This document shows positions 11,897-24,290 of a DNA stretch of 64,000 bases, piece by piece; within the stretch, counting starts at the first letter, position 1, and the number at the start of each line of letters is the position of its first letter. Source of the DNA: Sympetrum striolatum (lineage: Eukaryota; Arthropoda; Insecta; Odonata; Libellulidae). The stretch is from NCBI GenBank assembly GCA_947579665.1, contig OX388349.1, forward strand, positions 41,177,854-41,241,853, written 5' to 3'. The notes beneath the pieces are model-generated. The model was given only the letters and a program-made list of their open reading frames with translations, did not search any database and was not told the origin of the DNA. Position numbers and translations under genes: made by a program.

Positions 11897-12510
11897 CCCC
11901 TAGTGAAAATCTTCATTGGTTTCCAATAAATTTTTCCAATATATTTCCAATACAAATCCTATTGGTTTCCTTTAGGGTTTTGGAAATTGGTTTCTATTGG
12001 TTTTAAACAAAATCCTATTGGTTTCCACATATATTCCAATTGCTTTCCTAATGGTTTTCTACTAATGTTTCTAATGGTTTTCTAATGGATAATCTTGATG
12101 GAAAGTGATTTCGAATTTCACACACACATTTTACAAAATTTAGCTAATTTTCTGTAATACGTCACGCTCATTTAAGCTGTATGTTTATTATAAGTCCATA
12201 ACATTCAAATTCCATAAACTCTTTTAATGTTCATTAGTATCAGGAATATTTTTCAATATGCCGGAATCTAATAAGAAAAGTGAACTTCCTAATACTTATA
12301 CGAAACTAATAGGCACCGCTACAGGTGATGCCTGTTAGATGCTATAAAACGTCCCAATAGGAAATAACAAGCCTCCTAATACCAGTAAAAACCAACAAAG
12401 ACACCGATAGGAAAACAATAGAAACTAATAAAAACCTATATAAGAAAATTAAAATCTAAATAAACAAATATGATTACCTATAGGTACCAAGGAAAATTTT
12501 CAACAGGGAC
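11897..12510. repeat. Foldback element built from a degenerate ATTGGTTTCC motif
   Basis: From about 11,915 the plus strand repeats variants of ATTGGTTTCC or AATGGTTTTC more than ten times. From about 12,345 the inverse forms (CCAATAGGAAA, CCGATAGGAAAA) occur. The outer ends are also inverse: CCCCTAGTGAAAAT at 11,897 and ATTTTCAACAGGGAC ending near 12,510. The middle (12,090-12,290) is unique. This points to a foldback DNA element whose terminal arms have grown by short-unit duplication. Confidence 0.7.
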
Positions 12511-13159
12511 ACCTTAAATGATCTTCTTACATTCATTTTTAAGAGTTAAGGGATTAAAAGTCAAGGGATTAATAATTTGGCTACCGATTAGCCAAGTGGA
12601 AAGTATTCCATCTAGGCGAAAGTTGTCTCGGGTTCGATTGCCATTAGGAATCCATATGCTCACAATGTCCTCGATGTCGAAACTCTTACAAATAGTGCTT
12701 AAACTAATAAGTATCTTGTATCATAGCTAAATCAAAGGTTTTACCACAGCGATAGTGTATGATTGGATTGTATATTACATTTTTCACTTCGCACGATCCT
12801 CACAAAGCATCTCGATTTGATTGATCGCGATACAAGAGAAAAGGGAGGGGGGTTCGCCTATCGTGAAATTTGTCCCTGGTCCAATCCAAAATCCCAATAA
12901 TAATCATTTTCGATACGCGCTTGCGTCTGAAGGGTGTTTGGATGTAAAGAATATTGCCAAAGTCAGTGTCATTATAATTCGAGGATTCAAGTAAACTCTT
13001 AAATCGTGTAAACCAAACTTGACTGAAGTCTCGTATTACTCTGGGAAAGCAATCTCCTAAATCACAAAGTATTCAATTGAATCACCGGTATTGAGAGAGT
13101 TCTTTCGGCTTTTTTAATCCTCCGAAACGATATTGCCCTTTCGGATGACTGTGAGATGG
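12511..13159. other. Unique DNA, nothing recognised
   Basis: A GC-moderate stretch with a purine-rich run near 12,838-12,852 (AGAAAAGGGAGGGGGG). No frame longer than about 70 codons and no repeat were found. Confidence 0.45.
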
Positions 13160-13929
13160 TTAACCCTCGAGCAGTCGCACTGGCGTGCTGAGTGCGCCAG
13201 TGTACATATTTTCATTCGAAACTTTTTTATCTTTCCTTATAATCATCTTGTGTCCCTCAAGTCTTCCTACGATAATGATATCCATGTATCAACCGAGTTT
13301 CACATAAATTGGGTTCAATTTACGGAAACAAAGAAACATTGTAGCGTTGTCGAAAAGTCGATTTATAAATTATTGGGGCAAATTGGGGCAAGATTTTATT
13401 TCCGATTCCAATTAAGGAAGGTTCATAGCTTATTGTGATGTAAGGAATCCCGTGTCACACGGTGTCTCAATATACTATTTTCCTCGCTTTAGGTAAAACT
13501 TTGTTCCAAAATAAGGGCCCGCCATTTTGTAATGTAAAGTATATAAATATTCGTCAGAGCTCATTGAAACCAAGTCTTATGAAGGAAAAAGAACATATTT
13601 ATAATATGGAATCATATTTTACCCGATGATTTTCCTAGTTTGGGTTCACAATCGACTTGAAGTTGAAGAATTTCGCGAAAAATCGGAAACTGGAAATTTT
13701 CGCGAAAATTGGTCAACTTTGAAACCCTGTAGAATTGTAACGCCTAAGAATCAACAAAAATGATTCCGTACTTATATGCAAAATTTATTTTAAAATGACC
13801 ATGCGAAGTTTCAAAGTCCTCACTCAAAAAAAGCACTTTCTTATTTTTGGCCAGCTTTTTTCGATTCTAGCCCACTGTGCGGCGCGACTGCTAGTGTTAC
13901 GCCATGGGACCCGACTGCTGGAGGGTTAA
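13160..13929. mobile_element. Non-autonomous piggyBac-like element with TTAA ends
   Basis: The element is bounded by TTAA at 13,160-13,163 and 13,926-13,929. The terminal TTAACCCTCGAGCAGTCG (left) matches the inverted right end at 17 of 18 positions. The sub-terminal CACTGGCG...CGCCAGTG on the left and GCGCGACTGCT on the right give extra inverted motifs. TTAA target sites and CCC-starting TIRs define the piggyBac superfamily. The interior (about 13,455-13,890) is the same sequence as the arms of the 1.5-2.9 kb foldback, and no transposase is visible. Confidence 0.72.
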
Positions 13930-14699
13930 AATGAAAAACGCAGAAAATCTAAGTCAGTCCATAAGGATGCCTGAGAGCAAATATGACGATGAATAGTGAC
14001 TTGGTGATACCTGAAAGTATTTAGGATTAATTTATGCCCATTTATTTCCCATTATAAATTATTAAAATGTGTTTGTTTTTGTTGGATTTATGTTTGATTT
14101 TACGAAGCCAAATGAGCATTTCAGCTGGAATATTTCCATTAACCATGAATTTTAACATTTACTCTGCTGTTAAATAAGAAACAAAATGGGCCTTATTTAC
14201 TTGCGCGTCTCGTCTATTAAAGAAAAATTAACTCAAGCGAATTTCTGTGTAATTTAAATGGTCCTTTAGACACGACAGAGAAGACTTAAAACAATAAATA
14301 TTTATTATTTAACTATGTAGTTCCGAGGATAATATATTAACCCTTCGGCCTCCAAGGCTTTTTATACACCTTACCTCTCGCAAGGGTTATCCCAAAATTA
14401 TTCTGTGTTCTAAGTGTTTAGTTTTATGGTTAAAAGAATAAAACTATGAATATAATTAAAAAATGAATGATTATATATGGATAAGCGATATTTACTCATG
14501 AGAAATATCTTTCGTGTCAAAAAAATCAAAATAACAATGACACTTCAAAAGTCTTCACCACAAGCCTTTCAAATGCTTATTAAACTTAACATATTATATT
14601 AAGTCATATTCTGAATAGTTTTATTAACATTTAGGAATAGTTTAACATTAGGAGCACTTACAGAAAGGATGGTTTCGCTCATGAACATATTTCTAGTTT
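13930..14699. other. AT-rich stretch, nothing recognised
   Basis: No repeat or coding signal was seen. Confidence 0.45.
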
Positions 14700-15045
14700 T
14701 TTTATCTTCACCTCTTTAACAGAGTGCATATCTCTGGTGGAAAACTCATGGCCATTTCGTATAACAAAATATTTAAATTAAAGAAATCAGGATTTTTAAA
14801 TGTCTCCGTTAAAAATTGACCAAATTCAATCAAGTTTCGTCTCGTTTTAATTCTGACACTCTTTTTAAACCTCTGATGAAAGTTCCGAGGCTATTTTTTA
14901 TTGAAAAATACTTAAATTAAACAAAAAAGAACTTTCAACTGTTTTCGCTAAAAATCATCTATATTCAATATTGTTTTGTCTCGTTTTAATGCTGACACTC
15001 TTTTAAAACCTCCGATTGACAATTCAGGGCCAATTTATAATTGCA
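14700..15045. repeat. Degenerate tandem repeat, about 139-bp period
   Basis: GTCTCGTTTTAATTCTGACA (14,839) and GTCTCGTTTTAATGCTGACA (14,978) lie 139 bp apart. The flanks align too: AAAATATTTAAATTAAA and AAAATACTTAAATTAAA, then CTCTTTTTAAACCTC and CTCTTTTAAAACCTC. A weaker third unit seems to lie upstream, near 14,700-14,765. No protein frame is shared. Confidence 0.75.
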
Positions 15046-16095
15046 TTTCCTAGCGAAGTTTTCCATTAAAATTACACCCAAAATGCGTGATAGATGAAAA
15101 AATATCCAAAGAAGTATTACATCTTTAAGAACAAATACATAAACGCATGAAATTATTTTAAAACTGTTTATTTAAATAACAATAGAAAAACTATCACTGG
15201 GATAACAGAGTTTATCCCTCTTAGAGACCGAATGGTTAAAGTCTAACGTATATTTGAATGTGGAGTTAAAGTGACTGAGATTTCAGTGTAATCAATCCTA
15301 AAAATGCCTCGTAGTGTTGCGAGGGCTGGATATACGACTACATTTCAATGGTTATTCAACCGGATGCTGTGGGAGAATGAGGAAGATGGGATGTTATAGC
15401 AGTCTTGTTCCTCTATCTGTAACATTGGAAGCTGTAACTCACATCGGATATTTGACCTTGTGCTCATTTTTGAAATACCGTGACTACTCGTATGCACTGT
15501 GTAACCCGGAAATTTTGAGTTTTGGGTGAATTGCGTAGTAAGCTCCGAATTCGTTCCTTTCTTCGATTATCTGGAATGTTTACCTTTTGCCAAGTGGAAA
15601 ATATGAAATGGATTGAGTTTGAATGAGTTTTTTTCTTATCTTTTGAAGCACATGTTCCTAAATAAATTGTTCCTGACAGAACATGATAAAACTTTATACG
15701 GCTATTATAGTTCTGCAAAAACTTCTTTTTGTGAATATATCAAAAGGAGGATTTTAGTGATAGATTACATTTACGAGGAGGAGAGACATAATGTATGAAC
15801 TGCTCTTTAAAGATGAATTTAATTTTTCAAAAATAGTGATTGTCCTATCCAAATCGCTACAGTCTTCATAATAAATAATATATTTAATATAGATTCGCAT
15901 TTTTGGAAATGGTTCCAATAAGAGATCTTTAATTATCATAAAGAGGTCTTCTAGAAGGTATGGGTTTTAAATCTAGCTACTGAACATGTGATGAATTGTA
16001 CACTGAACTTAACAATATATCAGTGAGCAAGCACGGTTTAAAAACTAAAATTGATGAAATTGAAACTTGCATTTCATGAAATACATCTTAAAATA
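15046..16095. other. Unique DNA, nothing recognised
   Basis: Only short unrelated frames on both strands (around 15,314-15,940) and no repeat or family motif. Confidence 0.45.
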
Positions 16096-17214
16096 CACTA
16101 CGCACTAAAATTAAAGGGACACCTAAAATTAAAAAAAAAAAAACATTTTAAAATGATCGTATCTCTGAGTTGGTTACGCCTTTTTTGCCCCCGACCCATC
16201 AAAATGTTTGTATTTCTGTCTAGTTTAAGATTCTTGCTTTAAATTGGTGTTTTAACGTTTGAGGGAGCAATGAAGTTCCGTTGAAAGAAAAAAACATGTT
16301 TTGAGAAAAACGTGTTTTTTTTATCAAGTTGTACGGAGTTTTTTTAATTAAAAATTAGTGAAAAAAGAAAAAAAATTAAAAAAGTTTCCAAAAAAGGGCC
16401 CAGTTCCTGCCACGTCCACGTTGTTGGGCCTGGGTTAGGCTAAGAGCAGAAAAATGACCTGGAAATCTCGAGAGGTCAGAAGAGCCCCCTCGAGGAAATC
16501 GACAAAAATCAACACGGTAGCTTATACAGACAATTTTCAAAGCGCTGCCAAAACGATTCCATCAGTGCAAACTTCAAACAAAAAAAAAACGCGTTTGAAC
16601 CGAGGTTTAAAGAACTTAAGATTCCCAAAATTGGCAATTCCAGGAACCAAATTTCAAGAAAACTAATTTTTCCGAATTTTTGGTACTCAAAAAACTAAAG
16701 TTTCAGTAGGCACGGAGTTGCGATAAATAGATTGTGATTTTTTTTAAGAAAGAAGAATGTTTGCTCTTGAATTTGCGCTTTACATCGTATCAATTGAATA
16801 CACGGGAAGCCGGTGACGTCGATTCGAATTTCTTGTGCTGTGTTCTCATTCAAATGGCCATAACTCACCTGCAAACAATTGTGGGAAAAATCTCAAAATA
16901 GCATTTAAAGCTGAAAAAAAATTTCAATTTTTCCTTTATTTTGATTTTTTTTTCAAAAATTCTCCAAACTCCGTACAACTTGATAAAAAAACACGTTTTT
17001 CTCAAAAACATGTTTTTTTCCTTCAACGGAATTTCATTGCTCCCTCAAAAGTCAAAACACCAATTTAAAGCAAGAATCTTAAACTAGACAGAAATACAAA
17101 CATTTTGATGGGTCGGGGGCAAAAAAGGCGTAACCAACTCAGAGATACGATCATTTTAAAATGGGAGTTTTTTTCGGAAAATTTTAGGTGTCCCATCAAT
17201 TTTAGTGCGTAGTG
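16096..17214. mobile_element. Tc1/mariner-type non-autonomous element with TIRs of about 250 bp
   Basis: The element starts CACTACGCACTAAAATT at 16,096 and ends with its inverse at 17,214; TA flanks both sides (16,094-16,095 and 17,215-17,216). The inverted arms (about 16,096-16,342 and 16,968-17,214) stay similar throughout, including GGGGGCAAAAAAGGCGTAAC and a run around CAAGTTGTACGGAGTTT at the inner edge. The largest difference is next to the outer end, where an A-run on the left faces a GGGAGTTTTTTTCGG block on the right. The interior of about 625 bp has no transposase; short frames there show no helix-turn-helix or DDE/D signature. TA duplication with long TIRs fits the Tc1/mariner superfamily. 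Confidence 0.88.
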
Positions 17215-17488
17215 TATGTACTCACGAATTTGTTTTTCATAAAAGAAGGGACATTAAAGTATCATATCTTTCTTGCTGCAAGATATTAATCACATAGCAC
17301 ATCTTAAAATATCCATTGTATTCCTATAATTATTTCATCTGTTTAATTCATTAATTTTGCACCATAGCATTTCTACCATGTGAATTTCGAAATTTACAAA
17401 AGCATTAATTCATCGCTGTTATTAAGCCATTAAAAACGTTTCTCTTAGATCACATAAACTATCCTTAATTACTTGTAGACTTATGTAT

Positions 17489-17692
17489 TCATAACATTTT
17501 GATAGACTGGTGTTGGGGAAAGGAATCTGCTTTGCTTACCACAATGTTTATTCTTCCTCGTCTGAAATTCTGGCTCCGCTCTCCTGCATTTCCAATTTTC
17601 CTCAACACTTCCTTTCTATCTGCTCTTCTCATTACGTTCGCGGAAACATTTCCCCCACAGAGAAAGTTTTTTTTGACCAGCACCATGGTTTG
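17489..17692 (-). pseudogene. Possible LINE C-terminal fragment (minus strand)
   Basis: The minus-strand frame contains RRADRKEVLRKIGNAGERSQ, which resembles the W-x-D-x-V-x-N-E-E-V-L-R-R-x-G-E-E-R segment near the C-terminus of some insect non-LTR retrotransposon proteins; clearer versions lie at 53.1 kb and 59.9 kb. The tryptophan and the GH-x-x-R motif expected next are not visible. The match is short and could be chance. No host function is implied. Confidence 0.3.
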
Positions 17693-18165
17693 GGATATTC
17701 CCTCATCAACTTCTTGAATGGAATCTTCTCGTGAGGTAACAGCTCAGAGAGGATTCAACGGATTCTTTTTCTCCGATGGAAATGATACGAAAACAAAGAG
17801 GCTCAATTCACGTCTAAAAATGTATACCGCATGTGTGCGATTATGGAAAATAATTGTTTTCGATCGCAATGAATATGTAATACAGCTGTGTAAAAGTTGA
17901 AGGTATTGATTAACCTATTGATTCAATCACCTCGGCCTTCATTTGGTGGAACCTCATCTTAAACACATAAGACAAAATAAAAATTACTTTATTTCACAAA
18001 TACAAATTTAAAAAAGCATACAGCACCGACCAGTTTAGACGCTATAAAGTCCGATCAGGTGTCGGTTGTCTGATGCGTTATTTTCTAAATTTTTATTTGT
18101 AAATTAAAATAACGATTATTTTATATTATGTGTTTATTCTATTAACTATCAAATATTAAAATAGA

Positions 18166-18351
18166 ATTCATAGTGAACAAATTGAAGGAAATATTTAGGT
18201 TTTCACATAAAGTTTTCTCTTATGTGACGACTAGTTTCATCATTCAAGTGTCATTCTCAAGTCCTCAAGTTGTGTGTTGAAACATGTCGTCAATTTAAAT
18301 AAAACTTTTTGTGGAAATCTGAATATTTCGTTCAATTTGCTCACTATGAAT
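18166..18351. repeat. Small foldback element, arms of about 85 bp
   Basis: ATTCATAGTGAACAAATTGA at 18,166 pairs with TCAATTTGCTCACTATGAAT ending at 18,351. Pairing continues inward past AAAGTTTT and GTGACGACTAGTTTCAT, which faces GTTGAAACATGTCGTCAAT, leaving a short loop near 18,250-18,280. Mismatches are scattered, so it is old. No target duplication is recognised. It is probably a MITE or an inverted duplication. Confidence 0.75.
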
Positions 18352-20640
18352 AATATTAGACGATTCTACTAAGTGAAGGCTGAAACAATCAATTACGTAG
18401 AAAGCAATTGAGGATGATGTAATATATTTAAACAGATTATAAACGCACGTAAATCGATTTAAACTTATTAAAAATCGTGTAATTATAATTAGTGGGATTC
18501 AATTATCCGTATGAAGTTCAATTAAATCATTAGTCGTCAATCTAATTTTGGAGTGAGAATGACTGCTAGCCCGAAACGTCATATATTAAAAATAGTATGG
18601 AAAATCCATAGTTATTTTTTTACTTATGTCAGTGGCATTGAATACAAATATTCAAGTTCAAACATCGCTAATTTATTTTTGTAAACTCTTTATCGTAGCT
18701 CAAGTTTGAAAATAAAAAAATACCATTGAAAATTCTTAACTCACGATGTGTTCGATAGCCATACTCAAAAATGTATTTACAATTCTATCTGATATTTAAC
18801 AGGAAGAATAAGAGAAAGGATATTTTGCCACCCAGTCAAAACAACATTGAGGTTTCATATTTTATGTGGGATAGGCAGTGAAATAATAATGTGATATTTT
18901 TTGAATAATCATTTGATAGACGTTGTAAAACGGGGATGGGCCTCAGGAGCAGATCAATCGCCTAACAAAGAGAAACTCAGAGAAACTTTTCCTCCCTGGC
19001 AATATCTGCGCGACCTTTTTATTTATTTTTGAAGGATGCCACTTTATTGGTATTTTAGCAGGAAAGGTACGGGAGACAAAGTGGTTTTTTTAGCCCGTGG
19101 GGCGTTTTCTAGTAGCCGCTGATAAAACAGAATCTCTTTCCAATGAGAGTTCTTGAAATTGATCTGAAAAAAGGGAACTGGTTGTTTGTTTTGTTACATG
19201 GGAAGAGATATAACAGAATATTTTTGTTTTCAAAATGAGAGACAGAGATTTTTTAAGCTGAAACCTATATGAATTCTCTAAAGGTAAAGTTTGTGATACC
19301 CTCTAAAGTTATATTTTAAAAGTAGTTGCGGAAATGAAATTATATTCACACGAATTAACTTTATCTTTAGCTGCGTAATTTTAAAGCTAAAGTAATCAAT
19401 CATACATAATATAAATATCATCTGATATCACGAAAATATTTCTTATTTTTGTTTTTAAAACTTAATTTTACAACTCTGCTTCCAAAGTCCAAGCTGCAGT
19501 AGAAAAAAGTTAATAAATAAATAATAGTGATTTTAACATTTTATGAAGTATTAAATGCAAAGAACTTTTAGAAACCTGAATAAGAGACGTATCATAAGTT
19601 GCTAATTGACAAAGGATGGGAACCATTAGAATTATATGAAATAAATTTCGCACCTTGTTTACTCGAATATTTTGTGATTCTGCTTCCTCCAAAGACGTAG
19701 TATAAGTCACACGTCTCCTGCAGTATCGTATATGGACTACATCTCGCAAGATAAATCATCAAAGCAGTTGCAAGTAATAATCGTTTCAAAAACCAATTCT
19801 TCCTCAAATCAGATATGGCAATGATCGACTAAGAATGAGATAGAAACATCTTAACGGCTATGTATGTTGTTGCTCGCTATAATGTTGATATTTAATGAAA
19901 CGTTTAATTATAATATTCAAGAATCATTGAGTGAAAGATTGTTTTATTTTCATGTATGTGAATTAGTCCATAAAGTGTACTAGCTAATAGTAACCTCATA
20001 CTAATAGTAACTCAATATGTGCTGCAAATACAGGAATACCAATTATTAATTAATATTCCTCCAATAACAATATTTTCCGATATAAAGATATAAAGAAAGT
20101 TGATTGGTTGCTTAAGTTTGTGATACCATCAAAGAGATACGGTTTCTTACTATCTTTATAAGAAGGTGAACGTTAATCTTCAGGACATAAATAGTAAGGG
20201 TTTAATAAATCCATTGAAAGTTTGCCTTTAGACCCGTTAATTCCCAAATAAACTTCCGTAAACCCCTACATATTTCCTTTTTTATTGGAGTCTTACAACA
20301 GCAAAATAAACCAGTCTCTGTTTTATCATACACTCTATTAATAATTATTCAATGTATTATTTTTTCAATGTTATAACAAATAGGGTTAGGTAGGTAGTAA
20401 CAAATATATAGACAATTTTCTCGTATATTCATTAATTGCTATTGAATTCATTGAGTAGAAACCTTAAAGAAAATATTTTAAATATTTTAGGCATGAAATC
20501 TAAGTAGGTCGAATTGGGAAAAATTTTTTGAGAGATACCTATAGTTTATACCCTAATTATACACCTTTTTTATGCAATTTACAATCGTTATGAGGCAGAC
20601 AAGGTTTCCGACTTAGAAGTGTGTCAACGTTCATCACTTT
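18352..20640. other. AT-rich stretch, nothing recognised
   Basis: No coding, tRNA-like or repeat signal was seen. A CCCGAAACGTCATATATTA segment at about 18,571 resembles the edge of the neighbouring foldback but is not clearly part of it. Confidence 0.4.
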
Positions 20641-20706
20641 ATGTTAGTTTGCTGAGACTTCAGGTTCTGCAGCTGTTCCGACCGTGATATTTAGAGAGAC
20701 GGAGAG

Positions 20707-20951
20707 ATTCGCAGGTGGGATTTGCTCCAGGCGATATGATCAGACTTCTGTTGGAATCTTGCCGAAAACTTGTCACTACAGAACTCATCAACGAAGAAGA
20801 TGACTTCGTGATTTTAGCTAAAAAAAGAGCTCCATATCTGCCAGAAATAGAAGTGCTACACACCATAAATACAAATTCTTACTCATTCATATTCTTTTCT
20901 TTCACTGAGCTTAAGAATAGCTCAAATATTTCACACAGAGTGTTGATCTAA
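20707..20951 (+). other. Exon-like open frame, unidentified
   Basis: A plus-strand frame open from about 20,685 to the stop near 20,951 has an ordinary, charged composition in its first 50 residues (GDMIRLLLESC near the start, TELINEEDDFVILAKKRAPY further on), unlike the low-complexity frames around it. It is preceded by TTCGCAG at 20,707-20,713, a possible splice acceptor, but I see no matching donor and composition turns AT-rich after about 20,865. It may be a host exon, a processed-transcript remnant or chance. I do not recognise the protein. Confidence 0.22.
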
Positions 20952-22660
20952 ATTCACGAATTCCGGCATTGTTCAAGGTAGATATAAAAATACTAGTGCA
21001 CAAGTGTTAGAACCATATACCATTAAAAACTAATAGACTCTCTATGAAGTTTAATTTTTAAGTAATTAAAGATTCTTTGTGCTTGCACACACTATCACAC
21101 GCCAAAAGGTGGCTTGCAGGGTCAATTTTTTCTAAAACAGATGTAAAATGAATTTAATTGCCAAATATTATGATAATTAGACCTAAGATAGGTACTGTAG
21201 ATTAATCTTTATACTAGCGATTACTTCAGGCATGGCCATGTTTGAAATTCAATGCGTTTGAGTTGTTGAGAAAACATACTTAAACTTTCCGTATAGATTT
21301 ATTCGGTGGCATATGTTTTTACACGATAACGGAGCCTAAAATATTATTTCCTCTTACTTTCCTTTGCTGTTCGTTTTACTCAGAAAATGAAATTGAATTC
21401 TATCGTGCGTATCCTATCTCTATATTAATACTGAGTAATAGACTAGATTTGATTCAAATCTTACTTTTTGGGTAATTTAATGAAATTATATTTTTTTTCT
21501 GACAATAGAAATAATGGATTTATTAAATGGATTAAATTAAATGTTTTTACCGCTTCTTAATTACAGTGAAATCTCAGAATTTGTTGAATTAAGCGTCAAA
21601 TGTTTACTATCTAAAATCTAATGTCCTCTCTGAAATTATTACCGAAGAAAGTCGTATGAAAAGTAGGAAATTTAATTAACATTCTATCAGTGAAATCTAT
21701 GATTTATTTTTAATTTCTAGGTATTTATGTCAATTCGTGAAGGTTGAATTTTTTATCATTAACACCAAAATATTAAGGGAGATGACCTATATTTCATCAT
21801 TAATATTTCGCTTTTCATGGAGACATTTTCAAATGACCTTTTTCGGTGATGCCGGGGATGGGAATCCAATGTCAATACGTTGGGAGTGCTGGTCGTGTGT
21901 AGCGTGCCTATCAAAAATGAGCTTCAGCTGAAAGTTAATCAAAATTTCCATTATCAGCAGTCAATTGAAAGGGTTCCGGTTGAAGGCCTTCCGATCCTAT
22001 ATGCCAGCATTGTTTTAGAGTCCTTTGTCAGAAGGGTGGGCATATTATTGGGAGTTAAATGAATCGAACTCCTCAGATACTCATCTATCTCCCACACAGA
22101 CGATCTGAAAATTGAGTTAGTATATAAAAAAATCAATTTAGCTACCCTTGTTTATAGAATAGCTCCCACTAAAAGGTTTTATGCAATACAGACAATCATA
22201 GATTGAAACTGCATCTCAAATTATTATCTCTTATAAATGGATTTTTAAATTACTAGCAATGAATTATATTTAAAATGAATTGTCTGTTTGAAAAACTCGC
22301 TTTTGAAATTGAAGTTTAATTATTGTACTGCACGATTATTTAGGAAGTTAAAGGTCAAAAACATAAGGTAACAGAAAATTATAGGGAAAAAACCACAGCT
22401 TACCAATAGAAAAATGTTTCTCCTAGAGTTTATTAGCATATACCTAGTGCTAATTTTTGATTACGTACTTGAAAATTGATTACCTCGATACCAGTCGTGA
22501 TTTATTGTAAGTTTAATTATTTGGAAACTCAAATGATAGGTGTAATATATAGATTGACGAATGGATCAAAGTGAACTTTTTATTTTTGCAAATTACAATC
22601 ACAAGTCCATAAGTTTGTTTTATTGAAATAAAAGGAGACCATGAATGATCATTGTTAAGT
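20952..22660. other. AT-rich stretch, nothing recognised
   Basis: Short frames at 21,737-22,136 on both strands lack motifs. No repeat was noticed. Confidence 0.4.
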
Positions 22661-22663
22661 TTG

Positions 22664-23045
22664 CATTTATTTATTTATTCAAATCTCACATACAGCATAA
22701 CAATGCCAATTTAAAGTGAAATATAAAAATATACATATAGTAAAGTAATAAACACAATTCGTTAAAAAGTACATAAAATATAAAGAAAAAGAAAACAAAC
22801 GTAAGGTAGATTTTACAATTATATCGATCTGGTGTGTGGTAAGCTCAGGTTCAAAAATTTCCGTTTAGATAGGGAGAAAAGGATCAATAGAAGGAGGAAT
22901 TGAGTTCATCAGAGAAAGAAGATGAAAAGAAAAGGGAGCGCTTGATAAGTGAAAGTCTAGGAGTAGTATAGTGAAGTAATGATGATTGCAGCAATTTTGA
23001 AGCGGGAATGGCTAAGAGCAGTTTAAGTGGAATGGCTATTTGCTA
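22664..23045 (-). mobile_element. Probable retroelement or processed-transcript 3' end (minus strand)
   Basis: Read on the minus strand, the sequence ends TGAGATTTGAATAAATAAAT at about 22,666-22,690, an AATAAA signal merged with an (AAAT)n tail, a common terminus of insect LINEs. Upstream, 22,830-23,045 is less AT-rich and could be the end of a coding region or a 3' UTR. I see no reverse transcriptase motif, so the assignment rests on the tail only. Confidence 0.35.
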
Positions 23046-23196
23046 AAATGAAAATGCAACTTAATATTGAATTAAGGCAGACGTGGCAGAAAAGCGTCTC
23101 ATAAAATTTCTTCTTTTTCCATAAATAGAGGAAAAACCTTTGAGCTACTCCTTCCACGAACAAGCAATCAAACTTAGGGATATGGATAATTACTTA

Positions 23197-23222
23197 CATA
23201 GACATAGACATAGACATAGACA
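23197..23222. repeat. (ACATAG)n microsatellite
   Basis: Four consecutive ACATAG hexamers, then ACAAAT. Confidence 0.9.
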
Positions 23223-24149
23223 AATAATGGTAATTAGTTACAGTACAGCGGCCAATAATGTTCTCTATAGGCAACAGTATCAATGATACCACTTCTTCGT
23301 TGAGTATGCACTGAAACACCCACCTTTTCCTTTGAAATCTGCGTTCATGCTTCCTAAGTGTTGAACTTGATTCGCTGAAACGCCTGATTGATCGTTTTAA
23401 AAATTCTTTATTACCTCTAATCGATTCATAAAGCTTCTAGCTTCTGGTTGGGTCATATAATTAGTGTTGGTTGGCTCATATGCTTATATTTATATTATTT
23501 ACAAGATTAGGAAGGTATATATGTGCTAAAATGGAATGGGAGGTAGAATAGGTAATGGAATTGGAAGGATGGGCTGTGTGGGGAAAGTCTACCTTCCTTA
23601 TCCTACGATTATTGCTTGATGGAGATGCTGTGTATCTAAACCTGGGTCGTGAGTTTATATATTTTCTGGTATTGTGTAAGTCAAGGAGTTAATTATTTCA
23701 ACTTGTTTACTTTATCCAGTTATGGAGTATTTCCAAGAGAAGGCCGCTACCGTAGTCGTTACGTAATCTGATGATTGGGATACAAACAGGACTTGGACGT
23801 ATCTCTTCTATCATATTAAATTGTCTTTATTTTATTATATCTTCTTCATCATCATAGGGGAAAATTTAAAGCAGTATGCTATTATAATAGTGTAAGAGAA
23901 ATATTAACGGAAGGAAATGTTAGCATTCCAGCAAATGAATCCTAGGCGATGGAAAAATAAAAAAAATATTTTGAATAAATAAAAACCTTTCATGTAATCA
24001 CTTTTACATTTGATTGGATTTAATTCATGACGATCTTTAATTGTGTACGCAATATTTTTTCCATGATATTTGTGTCTCGATAATTTTCCATTTTGCCTAT
24101 ATTTTAATTTATGAGCATATTTTTTGTCGGTATTTTCTAATACATCAAT

Positions 24150-24290
24150 ACATATAGTATAAAGGTAGAACAACTGCCCGGAAAGTGTCAGACCTGGGTT
24201 CGAGTCCCAGTCATGTCACAATTTTTCACTCCTTGTTCAAACTTGGGTTTAAGGCGCACGCTTCCTCTTGCTAAGTAAAAATTCATCATG
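24150..24290 (+). mobile_element. tRNA-derived SINE, family S1, copy 1
   Basis: An RNA polymerase III B-box-like GGGTTCGAGTCCCAG at 24,196-24,210 follows a degraded A-box region (AGTATAAAGGTAGAACAACT). The tail CAAACTTGGGTTTAAGGCGC and the following GCTTCCTCTTGCTAAGTAAA are shared with 37,575-37,621. A tRNA head with a shared non-tRNA body marks a SINE rather than a tRNA gene. The cloverleaf is not intact. Confidence 0.75.
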
